Origin: a virus
Virus record (IMG/VR): IMGVR_UViG_3300006162_000012
Coordinates: 1-64,000 of that record
Direction: 5' to 3' (one strand)
DNA length: 64,000 nt
The notes beneath the pieces are model-generated. The model searched no databases. It was given only the letters and a program-made list of their open reading frames with translations, and was not told the DNA's origin. The first letter of the stretch is position 1; every line of letters begins with the position of its first letter. The position numbers and the translations under genes were made by a program. Shown one piece after another: positions 48,791-55,872 of the stretch.

Positions 48791-49143
48791 TGGTCTCGTT
48801 CACCTACGCTTCGTGTGGGACAAGCCTCTACATAAATTATATGAGTGCTGACTCAGGAACCACTATTACCTTAACCGGGACTGGTAATCATTGCCCGCAT
48901 TGCGGCTATTCGCTGTCGAATCACCCTTACGAATATCCGGCATTTTCAGGAGCTGTCTCGCAAGCATTCAATGATCTAGACTGGCGTTCAGATTTCCCTG
49001 CGCGGGTCGCTTGGTTCCTTTGGGGCAAGCCACCGCCGTTCCGCCCGAACGCTTACGCGGCCTTCATCCGGCCCGCGAAGCAAGCCGCAAGGCCGCGCTG
49101 CCGATCGCCGCCTTGTGGATTTCTCCGGGGGGAATTTCAATAG
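48790..49143 (+). CDS. Zinc-ribbon hypothetical protein (117 aa)
   Basis: Read from ATG 48790, overlapping the preceding TGA. Residues about 35-39 contain CPHCG, and a second Cys (YASCGTSLYI, residue about 9) could complete a metal site, although only three clear Cys lie together. The last 30 residues are Pro/Arg-rich and look poorly conserved, so the true C-terminus may be uncertain. Function unknown. Confidence 0.4.
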   Translation: MVSFTYASCGTSLYINYMSADSGTTITLTGTGNHCPHCGYSLSNHPYEYPAFSGAVSQAFNDLDWRSDFPARVAWFLWGKPPPFRPNAYAAFIRPAKQAARPRCRSPPCGFLRGEFQ

Positions 49144-49154
49144 GGAGAAAAGGA

Positions 49155-49217
49155 ATGAACGCAGAAGCGGCAATCGAGAAATTAGGCTACAAACTTCAGC
49201 CAGGATTTAAACCATGA
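49155..49217 (+). CDS. 20-residue micro-ORF
   Basis: ATG 49155 follows GGGAGAAAAGGA closely and encodes a 20-residue peptide (MNAEAAIEKLGYKLQPGFKP), which ends in ATGA with the next gene. It may be a leader peptide that couples translation of the downstream ORF rather than a functional protein. Confidence 0.3.
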   Translation: MNAEAAIEKLGYKLQPGFKP

Positions 49218-49522
49218 AGATCGTTTGGACCCATTGGCGCAGGCCGAAAGAAATCGCGGCGATGAAGGCTGCGGGGACGCTCCCGACGGAAGAATTCGAA
49301 GTTGTCGACCATATCGCTTCTTATCTTGCTAGCACTAAATACGGCGGGAGGCAAATCGTGGAATTCATCGTTCAATCAGCTCGGGATAAAAACGAGGACG
49401 CGTTCCGCGACGGAGGAAAGATCGTCATCCTCGAGCCAGAAGCGTTCGCTGACGCCTATGAAATATCCGTCAGTTGGAAACCGACGTTCTTCATCATGCC
49501 GAGTTCCGCGTTACGGCCCTGA
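49214..49522 (+). CDS. Hypothetical protein (102 aa)
   Basis: The start overlaps the micro-ORF stop. The protein has mixed alpha/beta character (MKIVWTHWRRPKEIAAMKAA, EEFEVVDHIASYLASTKYGG, RDGGKIVILEPEAFADAYEI). Its last four codons overlap the convergent VRR-NUC gene by 12 bp. No family is recognised. Confidence 0.45.
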   Translation: MKIVWTHWRRPKEIAAMKAAGTLPTEEFEVVDHIASYLASTKYGGRQIVEFIVQSARDKNEDAFRDGGKIVILEPEAFADAYEISVSWKPTFFIMPSSALRP

Positions 49523-49858
49523 CAAAATTTTCTGGATCGTCGGCCAATCGTATGGACCGGCGTAGATAGGAACTTCCATTTCAATGTCTCTGCCTTCGTA
49601 TATCGCCGTGGCAAATTGGTCGCCCTCGACGATGAAGCATCGGCCTCCTAAAGAGGACCGTCGTTGGAGCCAGCCCTTTTGGCCTGGGCGGAGCGGTTTC
49701 CCTTTGCGCTTGAATTCGATCCATACGTCGATCCCGCCGTGGAAGAGGACATGGCAATCTGGGACGCCCCAAGACACATATGACTCGATCGGCGTGAATT
49801 GGCGCCGCTTCAAGTTTTTCTGGAACTTAGCTCGAAGGCCGGCGTCGGCTTTCCCCAT
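49511..49858 (-). CDS. VRR-NUC domain nuclease (115 aa)
   Basis: A stand-alone VRR-NUC protein of the PD-(D/E)XK superfamily. The motifs are in order: N-terminal Glu in FTPIESYVSWGVPDCHVL with catalytic Asp, then WIEFKRKGKPLRPGQKGWL with Glu-x-Lys and the typical Gln. Such phage nucleases probably cut structured DNA in recombination or host-DNA processing. It is the only minus-strand gene in the 47-64 kb region. Its ATG lies one base from the GGGTTTAC box of the rightward promoter at 49860, so the two transcripts diverge. Confidence 0.82.
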   Translation of the reverse strand: MGKADAGLRAKFQKNLKRRQFTPIESYVSWGVPDCHVLFHGGIDVWIEFKRKGKPLRPGQKGWLQRRSSLGGRCFIVEGDQFATAIYEGRDIEMEVPIYAGPYDWPTIQKILSGP

Positions 49859-49859
49859 A

Positions 49860-49886
49860 GGGTTTACTTTCAGGTTAGTTTAGCTT
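49860..49886 (+). promoter_or_regulatory. Candidate phage promoter (GGGTTTAC box)
   Basis: GGGTTTACTTT at 49860-49870 is followed after 12 nt by TAGCTT (49881-49886), a poor -10. It lies 32 bp before ATG 49899, in the gap between divergent genes. It belongs to the recurring GGGGTTTAC set. Confidence 0.45.
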
Positions 49887-49898
49887 AAAGGAGCGGAT

Positions 49899-50174
49899 AT
49901 GGACACGGATCAAATACTCAAAGAACGCCAGACGACCCATGGAGACTTCCCCGATGTGGCGGAAGTGAACATAGCGTTAGAGCGCGCCGCCTATTCTGGC
50001 GTAAATTGGGACAAATTGCCACCCGTCGCCAAAATCGCCATCAAGATGATCCTCCACAAAATCGCCCGAGTCGTCAGCGGGAATTGGTCGTTCGACGACC
50101 ACTGGGCAGACATTATGGGTTATGCGGGGTTGGTCCGCAAGTATATCGCAGGAGGGTTTAATGCTAAAAGATAA
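49899..50174 (+). CDS. DUF6378-like hypothetical protein (91 aa)
   Basis: The pattern ILKERQTTHGDFPDVAEVN, VAKIAIKMILHKIARVVSGN and DHWADIMGYAGLV matches a small helical phage family (DUF6378-like) of unknown function. The conserved His/Asp residues and all-helical layout recall MazG-like folds, but a metal site is not evident. AAAGGAGCGG precedes the ATG. It opens the second early transcription unit. Confidence 0.65.
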   Translation: MDTDQILKERQTTHGDFPDVAEVNIALERAAYSGVNWDKLPPVAKIAIKMILHKIARVVSGNWSFDDHWADIMGYAGLVRKYIAGGFNAKR

Positions 50175-50313
50175 GCGTAGCGACGGGTGGTCTGACGAGC
50201 ACCGCAAGAATATGTCTTCAGCGATGAAGGCCGCGTGGGAGCGGAAAAGAAAAATCAAGGAACAAAAAAAGAGCGCGGTGAAGCCCGTGAAGACCCATCG
50301 GGGAGCGAAATAA
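50161..50313 (+). CDS. NUMOD3-like small DNA-binding protein (50 aa)
   Basis: The 50-residue basic protein contains SDEHRKNMSSAMKAAWERKR, the NUMOD3-type helix-turn motif usually found beside homing-endonuclease catalytic domains. Here it is free-standing, followed by a Lys-rich tail. It may be a small DNA-binding accessory protein. It overlaps the DUF6378 gene by 14 bp and its TAA overlaps the next ATG. Confidence 0.55.
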   Translation: MLKDKRSDGWSDEHRKNMSSAMKAAWERKRKIKEQKKSAVKPVKTHRGAK

Positions 50314-51563
50314 TGTGCGGCTTCGCGATGTCCCTCCTCCCCGACGATCCGTGGCTTATGAAGGCTGCCGCGGCGATCTCCCACCGCGGGACTCTCCCGC
50401 CCCGTGTCACTCGGCATTCAGCGTTCGCGAGGTTGCCGATCGTCGGGAGCTTCGAGCAACCGATCACGATCTTCGACGAGGAATTCTGTTTCGTCGGCGA
50501 ATTGCTTAATTTTAGAGATTTCACGGATGAGCTCGGCGACACGATGCTCGCGTTTAGGACCCTCCGCGACTTCGGCGTCCGCGGGTTCCAAGGGTTCGAC
50601 GGATTTTGGTCAGTCGCCTACCACCGGCACGGCCGCATCACGCTGATCGCCGACTACCTCGCCCAGAAGCCGATCTTCTACACGCATTCTCGGGCGTGCA
50701 GCGAGCTATGGCCTTTGGTCGAAGAAGGAGAAGATTTCGACGAGGTTTTTCTTTCTGACGTGATGAAATGGGGCTATTGCCCGGACCAAAGCCGCACGCC
50801 GTTCACGAGGATTAAGAAAGTCCTTCCGGGCCATTCCGTGTCGTTGCCCGAACGCCAGATGGAGCATGCGGATCCAGTTTTCATCGCCGACGACTATTCT
50901 CCCGAAGCCCTCAAATACGCTTTTGAAGAAGCTGTCCGCCTCCGCGTCCAATCGTCAGACGTCCCCGTCGCCTGCCTCCTTTCCGGCGGATATGACTCGT
51001 CTTTGGTCTATCGGACTGCGCGGGAATACGGCGACATCGTCCCTTACCACATCGGCCTCACCGGAGAGCTTGGCGTCGCCCAATCTATCGCAGGTCCGTC
51101 TCTCCGCGTCGTGCCGACGGCCGCCCCGCCGACGGATCTTGAGATCCTCCTCTGGATGCAAGAACCTGTCGACCTTGGATCGGTGGAAGCCCAAATCCTC
51201 ATGGCGGAAGCCGTGAAAGAAAACGTCTGCCTCGGCGGCGACGGCGCCGATGAATTCTTCGGCGGCTACGGACGGGCTGCACGATATGACAGCCGTTATT
51301 CGGACGTGTTCCACGAGCTTGTCTGTTACCACCTTCCGCGGCTCGATCGGGTGATGATGCGGAAGGCCGTCGAATACCGGTCTCCCTTCCTTAGCCGAAG
51401 GATGGCCCAGCTGGCTTTAGCCGCCCCTTACGCGCCTAACAAAAAGATCCTTAGGGATATATGGCCCAACGACGTCGAGAAGAAGCCCTTGCGCCCGGCT
51501 GGCTTCGACCGCGAGGCCCATAGCATCCGGCTGGTCAAGCTTTTCCGGGAGATCTGGCTATGA
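50313..51563 (+). CDS. AsnB-like class II glutamine amidotransferase/ATP-PPase (416 aa)
   Basis: Cys2 follows the start Met, as required for an N-terminal nucleophile amidotransferase (MCGFAM), with HRG (about 24-26) and VGELLN (about 61-66) as Gln-site motifs. The C-terminal half is an asparagine-synthetase-type PP-loop domain: CLLSGGYDSSLVYR, LGGDGADEFFGGYGRA and DRVMMRKAVEYRSPFLSRRM. It should activate a carboxylate with ATP and transfer ammonia from glutamine. At 416 aa it is shorter than AsnB (about 550). Lying in an operon with DNA methyltransferase homologues, it may amidate a DNA base or nucleotide modification rather than make asparagine; this is hypothesis. Confidence 0.8.
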   Translation: MCGFAMSLLPDDPWLMKAAAAISHRGTLPPRVTRHSAFARLPIVGSFEQPITIFDEEFCFVGELLNFRDFTDELGDTMLAFRTLRDFGVRGFQGFDGFWSVAYHRHGRITLIADYLAQKPIFYTHSRACSELWPLVEEGEDFDEVFLSDVMKWGYCPDQSRTPFTRIKKVLPGHSVSLPERQMEHADPVFIADDYSPEALKYAFEEAVRLRVQSSDVPVACLLSGGYDSSLVYRTAREYGDIVPYHIGLTGELGVAQSIAGPSLRVVPTAAPPTDLEILLWMQEPVDLGSVEAQILMAEAVKENVCLGGDGADEFFGGYGRAARYDSRYSDVFHELVCYHLPRLDRVMMRKAVEYRSPFLSRRMAQLALAAPYAPNKKILRDIWPNDVEKKPLRPAGFDREAHSIRLVKLFREIWL

Positions 51564-51796
51564 GCGTCATTAATCGGATGAATATCTCGATTTCGTCTAT
51601 AGATAAACCTTCGACGATCGACGGTGAAGTCGTCCATTTCTCGTTCCACGGCGATCATTTCGCCATATGGTTTGTCCCATATAGGCCACGGCGCCAAGTG
51701 AAGATCGTCGGCACGGGGGAAACTTATAAAGGGCGCCATTTAATCAGCGTTTCATTTGGAGACGCCGCTTGGCATTTAATTGAGGTGCAGGAATGA
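51560..51796 (+). CDS. Hypothetical protein (78 aa)
   Basis: A 78-residue beta-rich protein (DGEVVHFSFHGDHFAIWFVP, RRQVKIVGTGETYKGRHLIS) coupled by ATGA to both the amidotransferase and the methyltransferase-like gene. No family is recognised. Its position suggests a partner of one of these enzymes. Confidence 0.5.
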   Translation: MSVINRMNISISSIDKPSTIDGEVVHFSFHGDHFAIWFVPYRPRRQVKIVGTGETYKGRHLISVSFGDAAWHLIEVQE

Positions 51797-53208
51797 AAAA
51801 GAAAGTTGAAGTCCCGCAGCTCACCGCCGTCGGTGTGACGTCTGGCATAGGGTCGATGCTCCATGGGGCGGCGAAGGCTGGGTTCAAGACGCTCGGGAAC
51901 ATCGAATGGCGGAAGTATTACCACGCCCGCGACGAACGCGGCCGCAACACGTTCACGGAGAATTTTCCCGGCGCCGTCTTCAAGCACAAATGGTCTGACC
52001 TTACGCCGGAAGAGGTCGAACGGCTGATGAACCCGACGCTTGCCCTCATGCATTGCGAATGCGGGAATTTTTCGAAATTGAACGGCGCGAACGCCGACCG
52101 CCTGGAGGACTTGACTGATCCTGGCGACATTCCGATCACGTTCGAGGTCGTGGCGAAGCTCCAACCGAGGTTCTTCGCTGCGGACAATCTTGCTCCTTCT
52201 TTCCAAGCGTTCTCGATGCGGGATTACGTCGACGCCCTGCCGGATTACGATATTTTTCCTGAAGCGGTTTCGAATTGGGGTTACGGGAATGTGCAGAAAA
52301 AACGCGATCGGATGTTCGTTCTTGGCGCGAAGAAAGAAGAGGGCTTCACCTTCCGGCCTGACGAGCACGCCCATTCTGGCACTGTTCGGTCAGTCCTCGA
52401 AGGTTTAGGCGAGCCAGGGAAATCTAATTACCCTAACCATGATCCCCACGCTCTTGACGTCATTTCTCCCCGCTCGACGAACATATTGCGCTTAGGAAAA
52501 TCGGAGAATTGGCGCGTCGTCCGCGATTGGTTCGCCGCCCGGCCTCCAGGGACGATAATGGAATATCTGAATAAAGATGGAGAGCTGAAAAAGCGCATCG
52601 GTTTCCTCAAAGCTAAATGGGACGGCCCGTGCAACGTCCTCACCGGCGGCAACGCGACGATCCACCCGATCCGCAATGTCCCCTTCACGATCCGCGAACG
52701 CGCCCGCATCCAAGGTTTCGACGACGATTTCGTTTTCTACGGGACTAAGCTCGACGAGAAAGGGCAGTGGGTCCACGAAAACAATATGCACATGGTGAAG
52801 ATGACGGGAAAGGCGATGCCGATCCAGTTCAATGAATACTTCGCCCGGCAGGTCGCTGCCCATGTCCTTCGGCAGCCTTTCAAAGCGGCAGGGACGCGGC
52901 TCCTCAAAAACGACCCGTTCATCGATGAAGCCAAGACTTGGTTTTGCGACAACGTGGGTTATTCGAAGCAGGAAGCGGCCTGCGGAGCGTGCTGGTTGGC
53001 TGAGGAGTGCGAAGTCAGGCGGAGGCGGTTCGGTTATACCCCTCCTCCTGAAGCGGCCGTCCGCAAGGTTCCTAAGGCCCCTGCCGTGAAAGCCGAAAAG
53101 GTTCCGAACGCGCCAAAAGCGCCAAAAGCGCCCCGCGCCGTAAAGGCGCCTAAAGAAACGATCGCGCCTGCCGGCGCGACGGCTACTACGATGTTGAAAT
53201 TTGACTGA
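51793..53208 (+). CDS. Divergent C5-cytosine methyltransferase homologue (471 aa)
   Basis: C5-MTase motifs appear in order: I (TSGIGSMLHGAAKAGF, about 16-31), IV (MHCECGNFS, 87-94 region), VI (FFAADNLAPS), VIII (VQKKRDRMFVLG) and IX-X (FTIRERARIQGFDDDF then TGKAMPIQFNEYFARQV). The normally invariant PC of motif IV is EC (Cys90 would be the nucleophile), and ENV of motif VI is DNL, so specificity or chemistry may differ. After the MTase fold there is a four-Cys cluster (WFCDNVGY, CGACWLAEEC) and a low-complexity Lys-Ala-Pro tail. It may modify or bind already modified cytosine. Confidence 0.78.
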   Translation: MKKKVEVPQLTAVGVTSGIGSMLHGAAKAGFKTLGNIEWRKYYHARDERGRNTFTENFPGAVFKHKWSDLTPEEVERLMNPTLALMHCECGNFSKLNGANADRLEDLTDPGDIPITFEVVAKLQPRFFAADNLAPSFQAFSMRDYVDALPDYDIFPEAVSNWGYGNVQKKRDRMFVLGAKKEEGFTFRPDEHAHSGTVRSVLEGLGEPGKSNYPNHDPHALDVISPRSTNILRLGKSENWRVVRDWFAARPPGTIMEYLNKDGELKKRIGFLKAKWDGPCNVLTGGNATIHPIRNVPFTIRERARIQGFDDDFVFYGTKLDEKGQWVHENNMHMVKMTGKAMPIQFNEYFARQVAAHVLRQPFKAAGTRLLKNDPFIDEAKTWFCDNVGYSKQEAACGACWLAEECEVRRRRFGYTPPPEAAVRKVPKAPAVKAEKVPNAPKAPKAPRAVKAPKETIAPAGATATTMLKFD

Positions 53209-53222
53209 AGGGAGAAGAAAAT

Positions 53223-54119
53223 ATGTCTATGGGCGATAAAGTTGAGGTTAGGGACGGCGACATACCGGGCGATTATCATTGCGCATGCGCATGGTGCTCG
53301 AAAGCCATCGGAGAGCTCCGTCCTTTGGACGGCTCATACTACAGTCGACTTGAGCGGCGGGCTTATTATTCCCCGACGGAAAAAGGCAAAGGCGGGCACA
53401 TCGCGAAAACGCCGTTGCATATCGCCCGTTGGGCGATCCAAGCTTATTCGAAGAAAGGAGACTGGGTCCTGGATCCGACGATCGGCGCCGGGACGACGGC
53501 CGTCGAGTCGTTGACTCAAGGGCGAAGCGTCGCGGGGATGGAGCTTGAATTCGGGCAAATCCTTTCCGATAATATCAAGAAAGCTCTCTCCACGATCCCG
53601 AAAGGATCGGCAGAAGCGAAAGTCGCCCAAGGCGACGCGAGGAACATCGGCGATTTCTTGAAAAAGGTCGACCAGAAGTTCAAGCTGGTCGTCAACAATC
53701 CCCCCTATAGCGGCGACAAATCGGTCGGCACGCTCATCAAGGGAGGACCGCCGCAAATCCTCTACGCTTACGACAAAAAGCTCCCGAACCTGGCTTTCCT
53801 AAATGAAGGTCCCGTCTATATCGAAACGATGACGGACATCTACAAAGCTTGCGTTTCAGCCCTCCAGCCAGGCGGGCATTTCGTCGTCGGCGTTAAAGAC
53901 ATGATGCGGAAACGCGAACCCTTCCTCCTTCACCAAATCTATTGCAGGATCCTCGAAGACCTAGGGATGGAATATGTCGGCGCCGCTTTCTTGAAGCATT
54001 ATCCGGGCACATTGTTCCTGAACACATATTTCACGGCCCGCGGCGTCCACCCGCCTTATTACCAGACGATCGTCGTGTTCAAAAAACCTGGCGGCCGGGC
54101 GGCGAAAAAACTTTCCTGA
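53223..54119 (+). CDS. Amino-methyltransferase (N6A/N4C type, 298 aa)
   Basis: The SAM-binding motif DPTIGAGTT (about 84-92) follows a motif X-like KTPLHIARWAIQAY, and the catalytic NPPY is at 159-162 (VVNNPPYSG). The order X-I-IV indicates an exocyclic amino-group DNA methyltransferase, probably N6-adenine. The N-terminus has three close Cys (CACAWC) that may bind zinc. There is no obvious large target-recognition domain, so recognition may be short. GGGAG precedes the ATG. The transcript probably ends at the hairpin at 54132. Confidence 0.78.
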   Translation: MSMGDKVEVRDGDIPGDYHCACAWCSKAIGELRPLDGSYYSRLERRAYYSPTEKGKGGHIAKTPLHIARWAIQAYSKKGDWVLDPTIGAGTTAVESLTQGRSVAGMELEFGQILSDNIKKALSTIPKGSAEAKVAQGDARNIGDFLKKVDQKFKLVVNNPPYSGDKSVGTLIKGGPPQILYAYDKKLPNLAFLNEGPVYIETMTDIYKACVSALQPGGHFVVGVKDMMRKREPFLLHQIYCRILEDLGMEYVGAAFLKHYPGTLFLNTYFTARGVHPPYYQTIVVFKKPGGRAAKKLS

Positions 54120-54131
54120 AAATACAGCAGT

Positions 54132-54158
54132 AAGCGGCGTTAGTCCGCCGCTTGTTTC
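54132..54158 (+). terminator. Terminator after the amino-methyltransferase gene
   Basis: AAGCGGCG (54132-54139) and CGCCGCTT (54146-54153) form an 8-bp stem with a TTAGTC loop, followed by GTTTCCT. It separates the amidotransferase/methyltransferase unit from the dCMP-metabolism unit. Confidence 0.65.
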
Positions 54159-54162
54159 CTCC

Positions 54163-54193
54163 GGGGTTTACTTTAAGAGATTAAAGGGTTTAC
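54163..54193 (+). promoter_or_regulatory. Tandem candidate phage promoter boxes
   Basis: GGGGTTTAC occurs at 54163-54171 and a second GGGTTTAC at 54186-54193, 22-23 nt apart, just upstream of ATG 54215. The -10-like element is not obvious for either box. It probably drives the dCMP-hydroxymethylase unit. Confidence 0.5.
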
Positions 54194-54214
54194 AAAGATA
54201 TTCCTGGAGGAAAA

Positions 54215-54715
54215 ATGGTTGAGCTTAAAAAATTGCCTTTAGCGGAAAGCGCCACGGCGCGGACGATCGAAATAATTAAGACTCTTCCGTCGGGAAGCGT
54301 CTTCACAAGCACGACCATCAAAGACATCGCCGCGGACGGCGGATGGTCCCTCGACGTAAGCCATATATCTGCAGCGCTTTACCGATGGCGCGGCAAGAAA
54401 ATGTTCCGATGCATCGGCCATTCGTCCAACAACCGCAAACGCCTAGTTTACGTCATGGAGGATCCTTCCGTCGTCTTTAAGCTTAACCGCCGGCCGGAGC
54501 ATGTAGTTGTCCGTCCAAGGCTCGGCGGTTACCATAAGCATTCAGACGCTCCGAATGTCCTCATCGGAGAATTCGGCTCCTCGAGGATAAACGAGCTTCC
54601 TAAGCAAGAAGTTACCGTGGTTCCGCCTGTCATTCTTGAAGACACACCGTCGTCGATCCTTGACGATTTCCTCCAGCTCCTCGTGCGGTTAGAAAAATTA
54701 TTGAAGAAGGATTGA
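54215..54715 (+). CDS. Putative winged-helix protein (166 aa)
   Basis: Residues 13-80 have a winged-helix pattern (TARTIEIIKTLPSGSVFTST, IKDIAADGGWSLDVSHISAA, LYRWRGKKMFRCIG, RLVYVMED), suggesting DNA binding. The rest is a polar linker and a C-terminal helix (SILDDFLQLLVRLEKLLKKD) that could dimerise. A regulatory role for the modification unit is possible. GGAGG precedes the ATG. Confidence 0.5.
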   Translation: MVELKKLPLAESATARTIEIIKTLPSGSVFTSTTIKDIAADGGWSLDVSHISAALYRWRGKKMFRCIGHSSNNRKRLVYVMEDPSVVFKLNRRPEHVVVRPRLGGYHKHSDAPNVLIGEFGSSRINELPKQEVTVVPPVILEDTPSSILDDFLQLLVRLEKLLKKD

Positions 54716-54717
54716 CG

Positions 54718-55503
54718 ATGTTCAAGAACCAAATCACAGCTTTCCGCGGAGCTCTCCTCGAAGCCCCAATCGTTAAGACAGAAAAATGGCAGGGCGTCGA
54801 AGCGAACCTTTCGACGAAGGAGATGACAAACCAGTTCTTTATCGTCGATCTTAAGGGTGAGGAACGACTCAATGCCTATGCTGACGACATCAAGCCGAAC
54901 CTTCCGTTCGCGGATAAAGCTTTTGAAGAGCGCGTCGGCGGGGAGCCTTTGAACCCTGGGACCGCGTGGCTTAGTTGGCCGTGGTCCCGATCGGCGGAAA
55001 AATTCAAGCCCTCAGTGTTCGACCATTCCTACGCAGAGCGTTATTGGCCTAAATTCGCGAACCGAAGCGAAGGAGGGAAATTGCCGGTTTCCTATCCTGA
55101 ACGCATCCGACGTTACCCGGCGAAAGATCCCCGGCCTCGGTGGGGAGCCCGCGGGCCATACGGCGACCTTGAGGATCTTGTGAACCTCCTTGACGACCAG
55201 CCCTTCACCCGGCAAGCTTACTTGCCGATCTTCTACCCAGAAGATCTCGGCGGCTTGCCGCGGAAGCCTTGCACACTCGGCTATCATTTCCTCCAACGGG
55301 ATGGGAAGTTCAATGTTTTCTACCTAATGAGGAGTTGCGATTTCACAAGGCATTTCCGCGACGACTGCTACCTCACTATCCGTCTTCTTCTCTGGGTGCT
55401 CGACCAGCTCCGGATAAGGGACTCGTTTTGGCTCGGCGTCGTTCCTGGCGATTTTTCCATGTGGATCGGAAGCCTCCACGTTTTTGAAAAGGACCCCCTA
55501 TGA
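54718..55503 (+). CDS. Putative dCMP hydroxymethylase (thymidylate-synthase fold, 261 aa)
   Basis: ATG 54718 is chosen for its GAAGAAGGA; a TTG lies at 54712. The C-terminal half matches the thymidylate synthase/hydroxymethylase family: catalytic Cys185 (RKPCTLGYHFLQRDGKFNVF), phosphate-binding RSCD (205-208) and PGDFSMWIGSLHVFEKD. The residue that aligns with the uracil-selecting Asn of thymidylate synthase is Asp216 (HFRDDCY), as in T4 dCMP hydroxymethylase (FRNDY), and GSLHVF equals GSLHVY of T4. It should convert dCMP to 5-hydroxymethyl-dCMP with methylenetetrahydrofolate. The N-terminal 100 residues are divergent. It overlaps the MazG-like gene by four bases. Confidence 0.8.
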   Translation: MFKNQITAFRGALLEAPIVKTEKWQGVEANLSTKEMTNQFFIVDLKGEERLNAYADDIKPNLPFADKAFEERVGGEPLNPGTAWLSWPWSRSAEKFKPSVFDHSYAERYWPKFANRSEGGKLPVSYPERIRRYPAKDPRPRWGARGPYGDLEDLVNLLDDQPFTRQAYLPIFYPEDLGGLPRKPCTLGYHFLQRDGKFNVFYLMRSCDFTRHFRDDCYLTIRLLLWVLDQLRIRDSFWLGVVPGDFSMWIGSLHVFEKDPL

Positions 55504-55871
55504 GCTATTTTCTTGATGTCCGAGATTTCCATCGAAAATTCGGCCTTCCTTCCGACGGGCCGGCGCGCCGGCTCGACGACGTCGAGCGGATTTTCCGCGA
55601 AAAATTCATGGAAGAAGAACTCAAAGAATACAAAGAAGCCGACACGAAAGCCGACCAGCTTGACGCCCTCGTGGACCTTTGCTATGTCGCGATCGGGACT
55701 GCCGTGATGCAAGGCTTCGACTTCGATGAAGCTTGGCGGCGGGTCCACGAAGCGAACATGAAGAAAGTCCGTGTATCGTCCGCTAGCCAAAGCAAGAGAG
55801 GGTCGACCCTCGACGTCGTGAAGCCGCCGGGCTGGACGCCTCCAGATCATTCCGACCTTGTAGGAGAATGA
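55500..55871 (+). CDS. MazG-like NTP pyrophosphohydrolase, dCTPase candidate (123 aa)
   Basis: An all-alpha NTP-PPase with the metal-binding pattern FMEEELKEYKEADTKADQLD, then DLCYVAIGTAV, i.e. EExxE followed by DxxD. The N-terminal residues FHRKFGLP and the C-terminal tail are typical of phage MazG-like proteins. In the setting of a dCMP hydroxymethylase and a dCMP deaminase, hydrolysis of dCTP to dCMP (the role of T4 gp56) is the natural guess. The family cannot be assigned a nucleotide from sequence alone. Confidence 0.75.
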   Translation: MSYFLDVRDFHRKFGLPSDGPARRLDDVERIFREKFMEEELKEYKEADTKADQLDALVDLCYVAIGTAVMQGFDFDEAWRRVHEANMKKVRVSSASQSKRGSTLDVVKPPGWTPPDHSDLVGE

Positions 55872-55872
55872 C

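Noticed and set aside
50313-51563. 7-deazaguanine (QueC/Gat-QueC) pathway for the amidotransferase
   Set aside because: The C-terminal domain has asparagine-synthetase motifs (GGDGADEFFGGY, YRSPFL) rather than QueC ones, and no FolE, QueD, QueE or DpdA-like gene is in the window.
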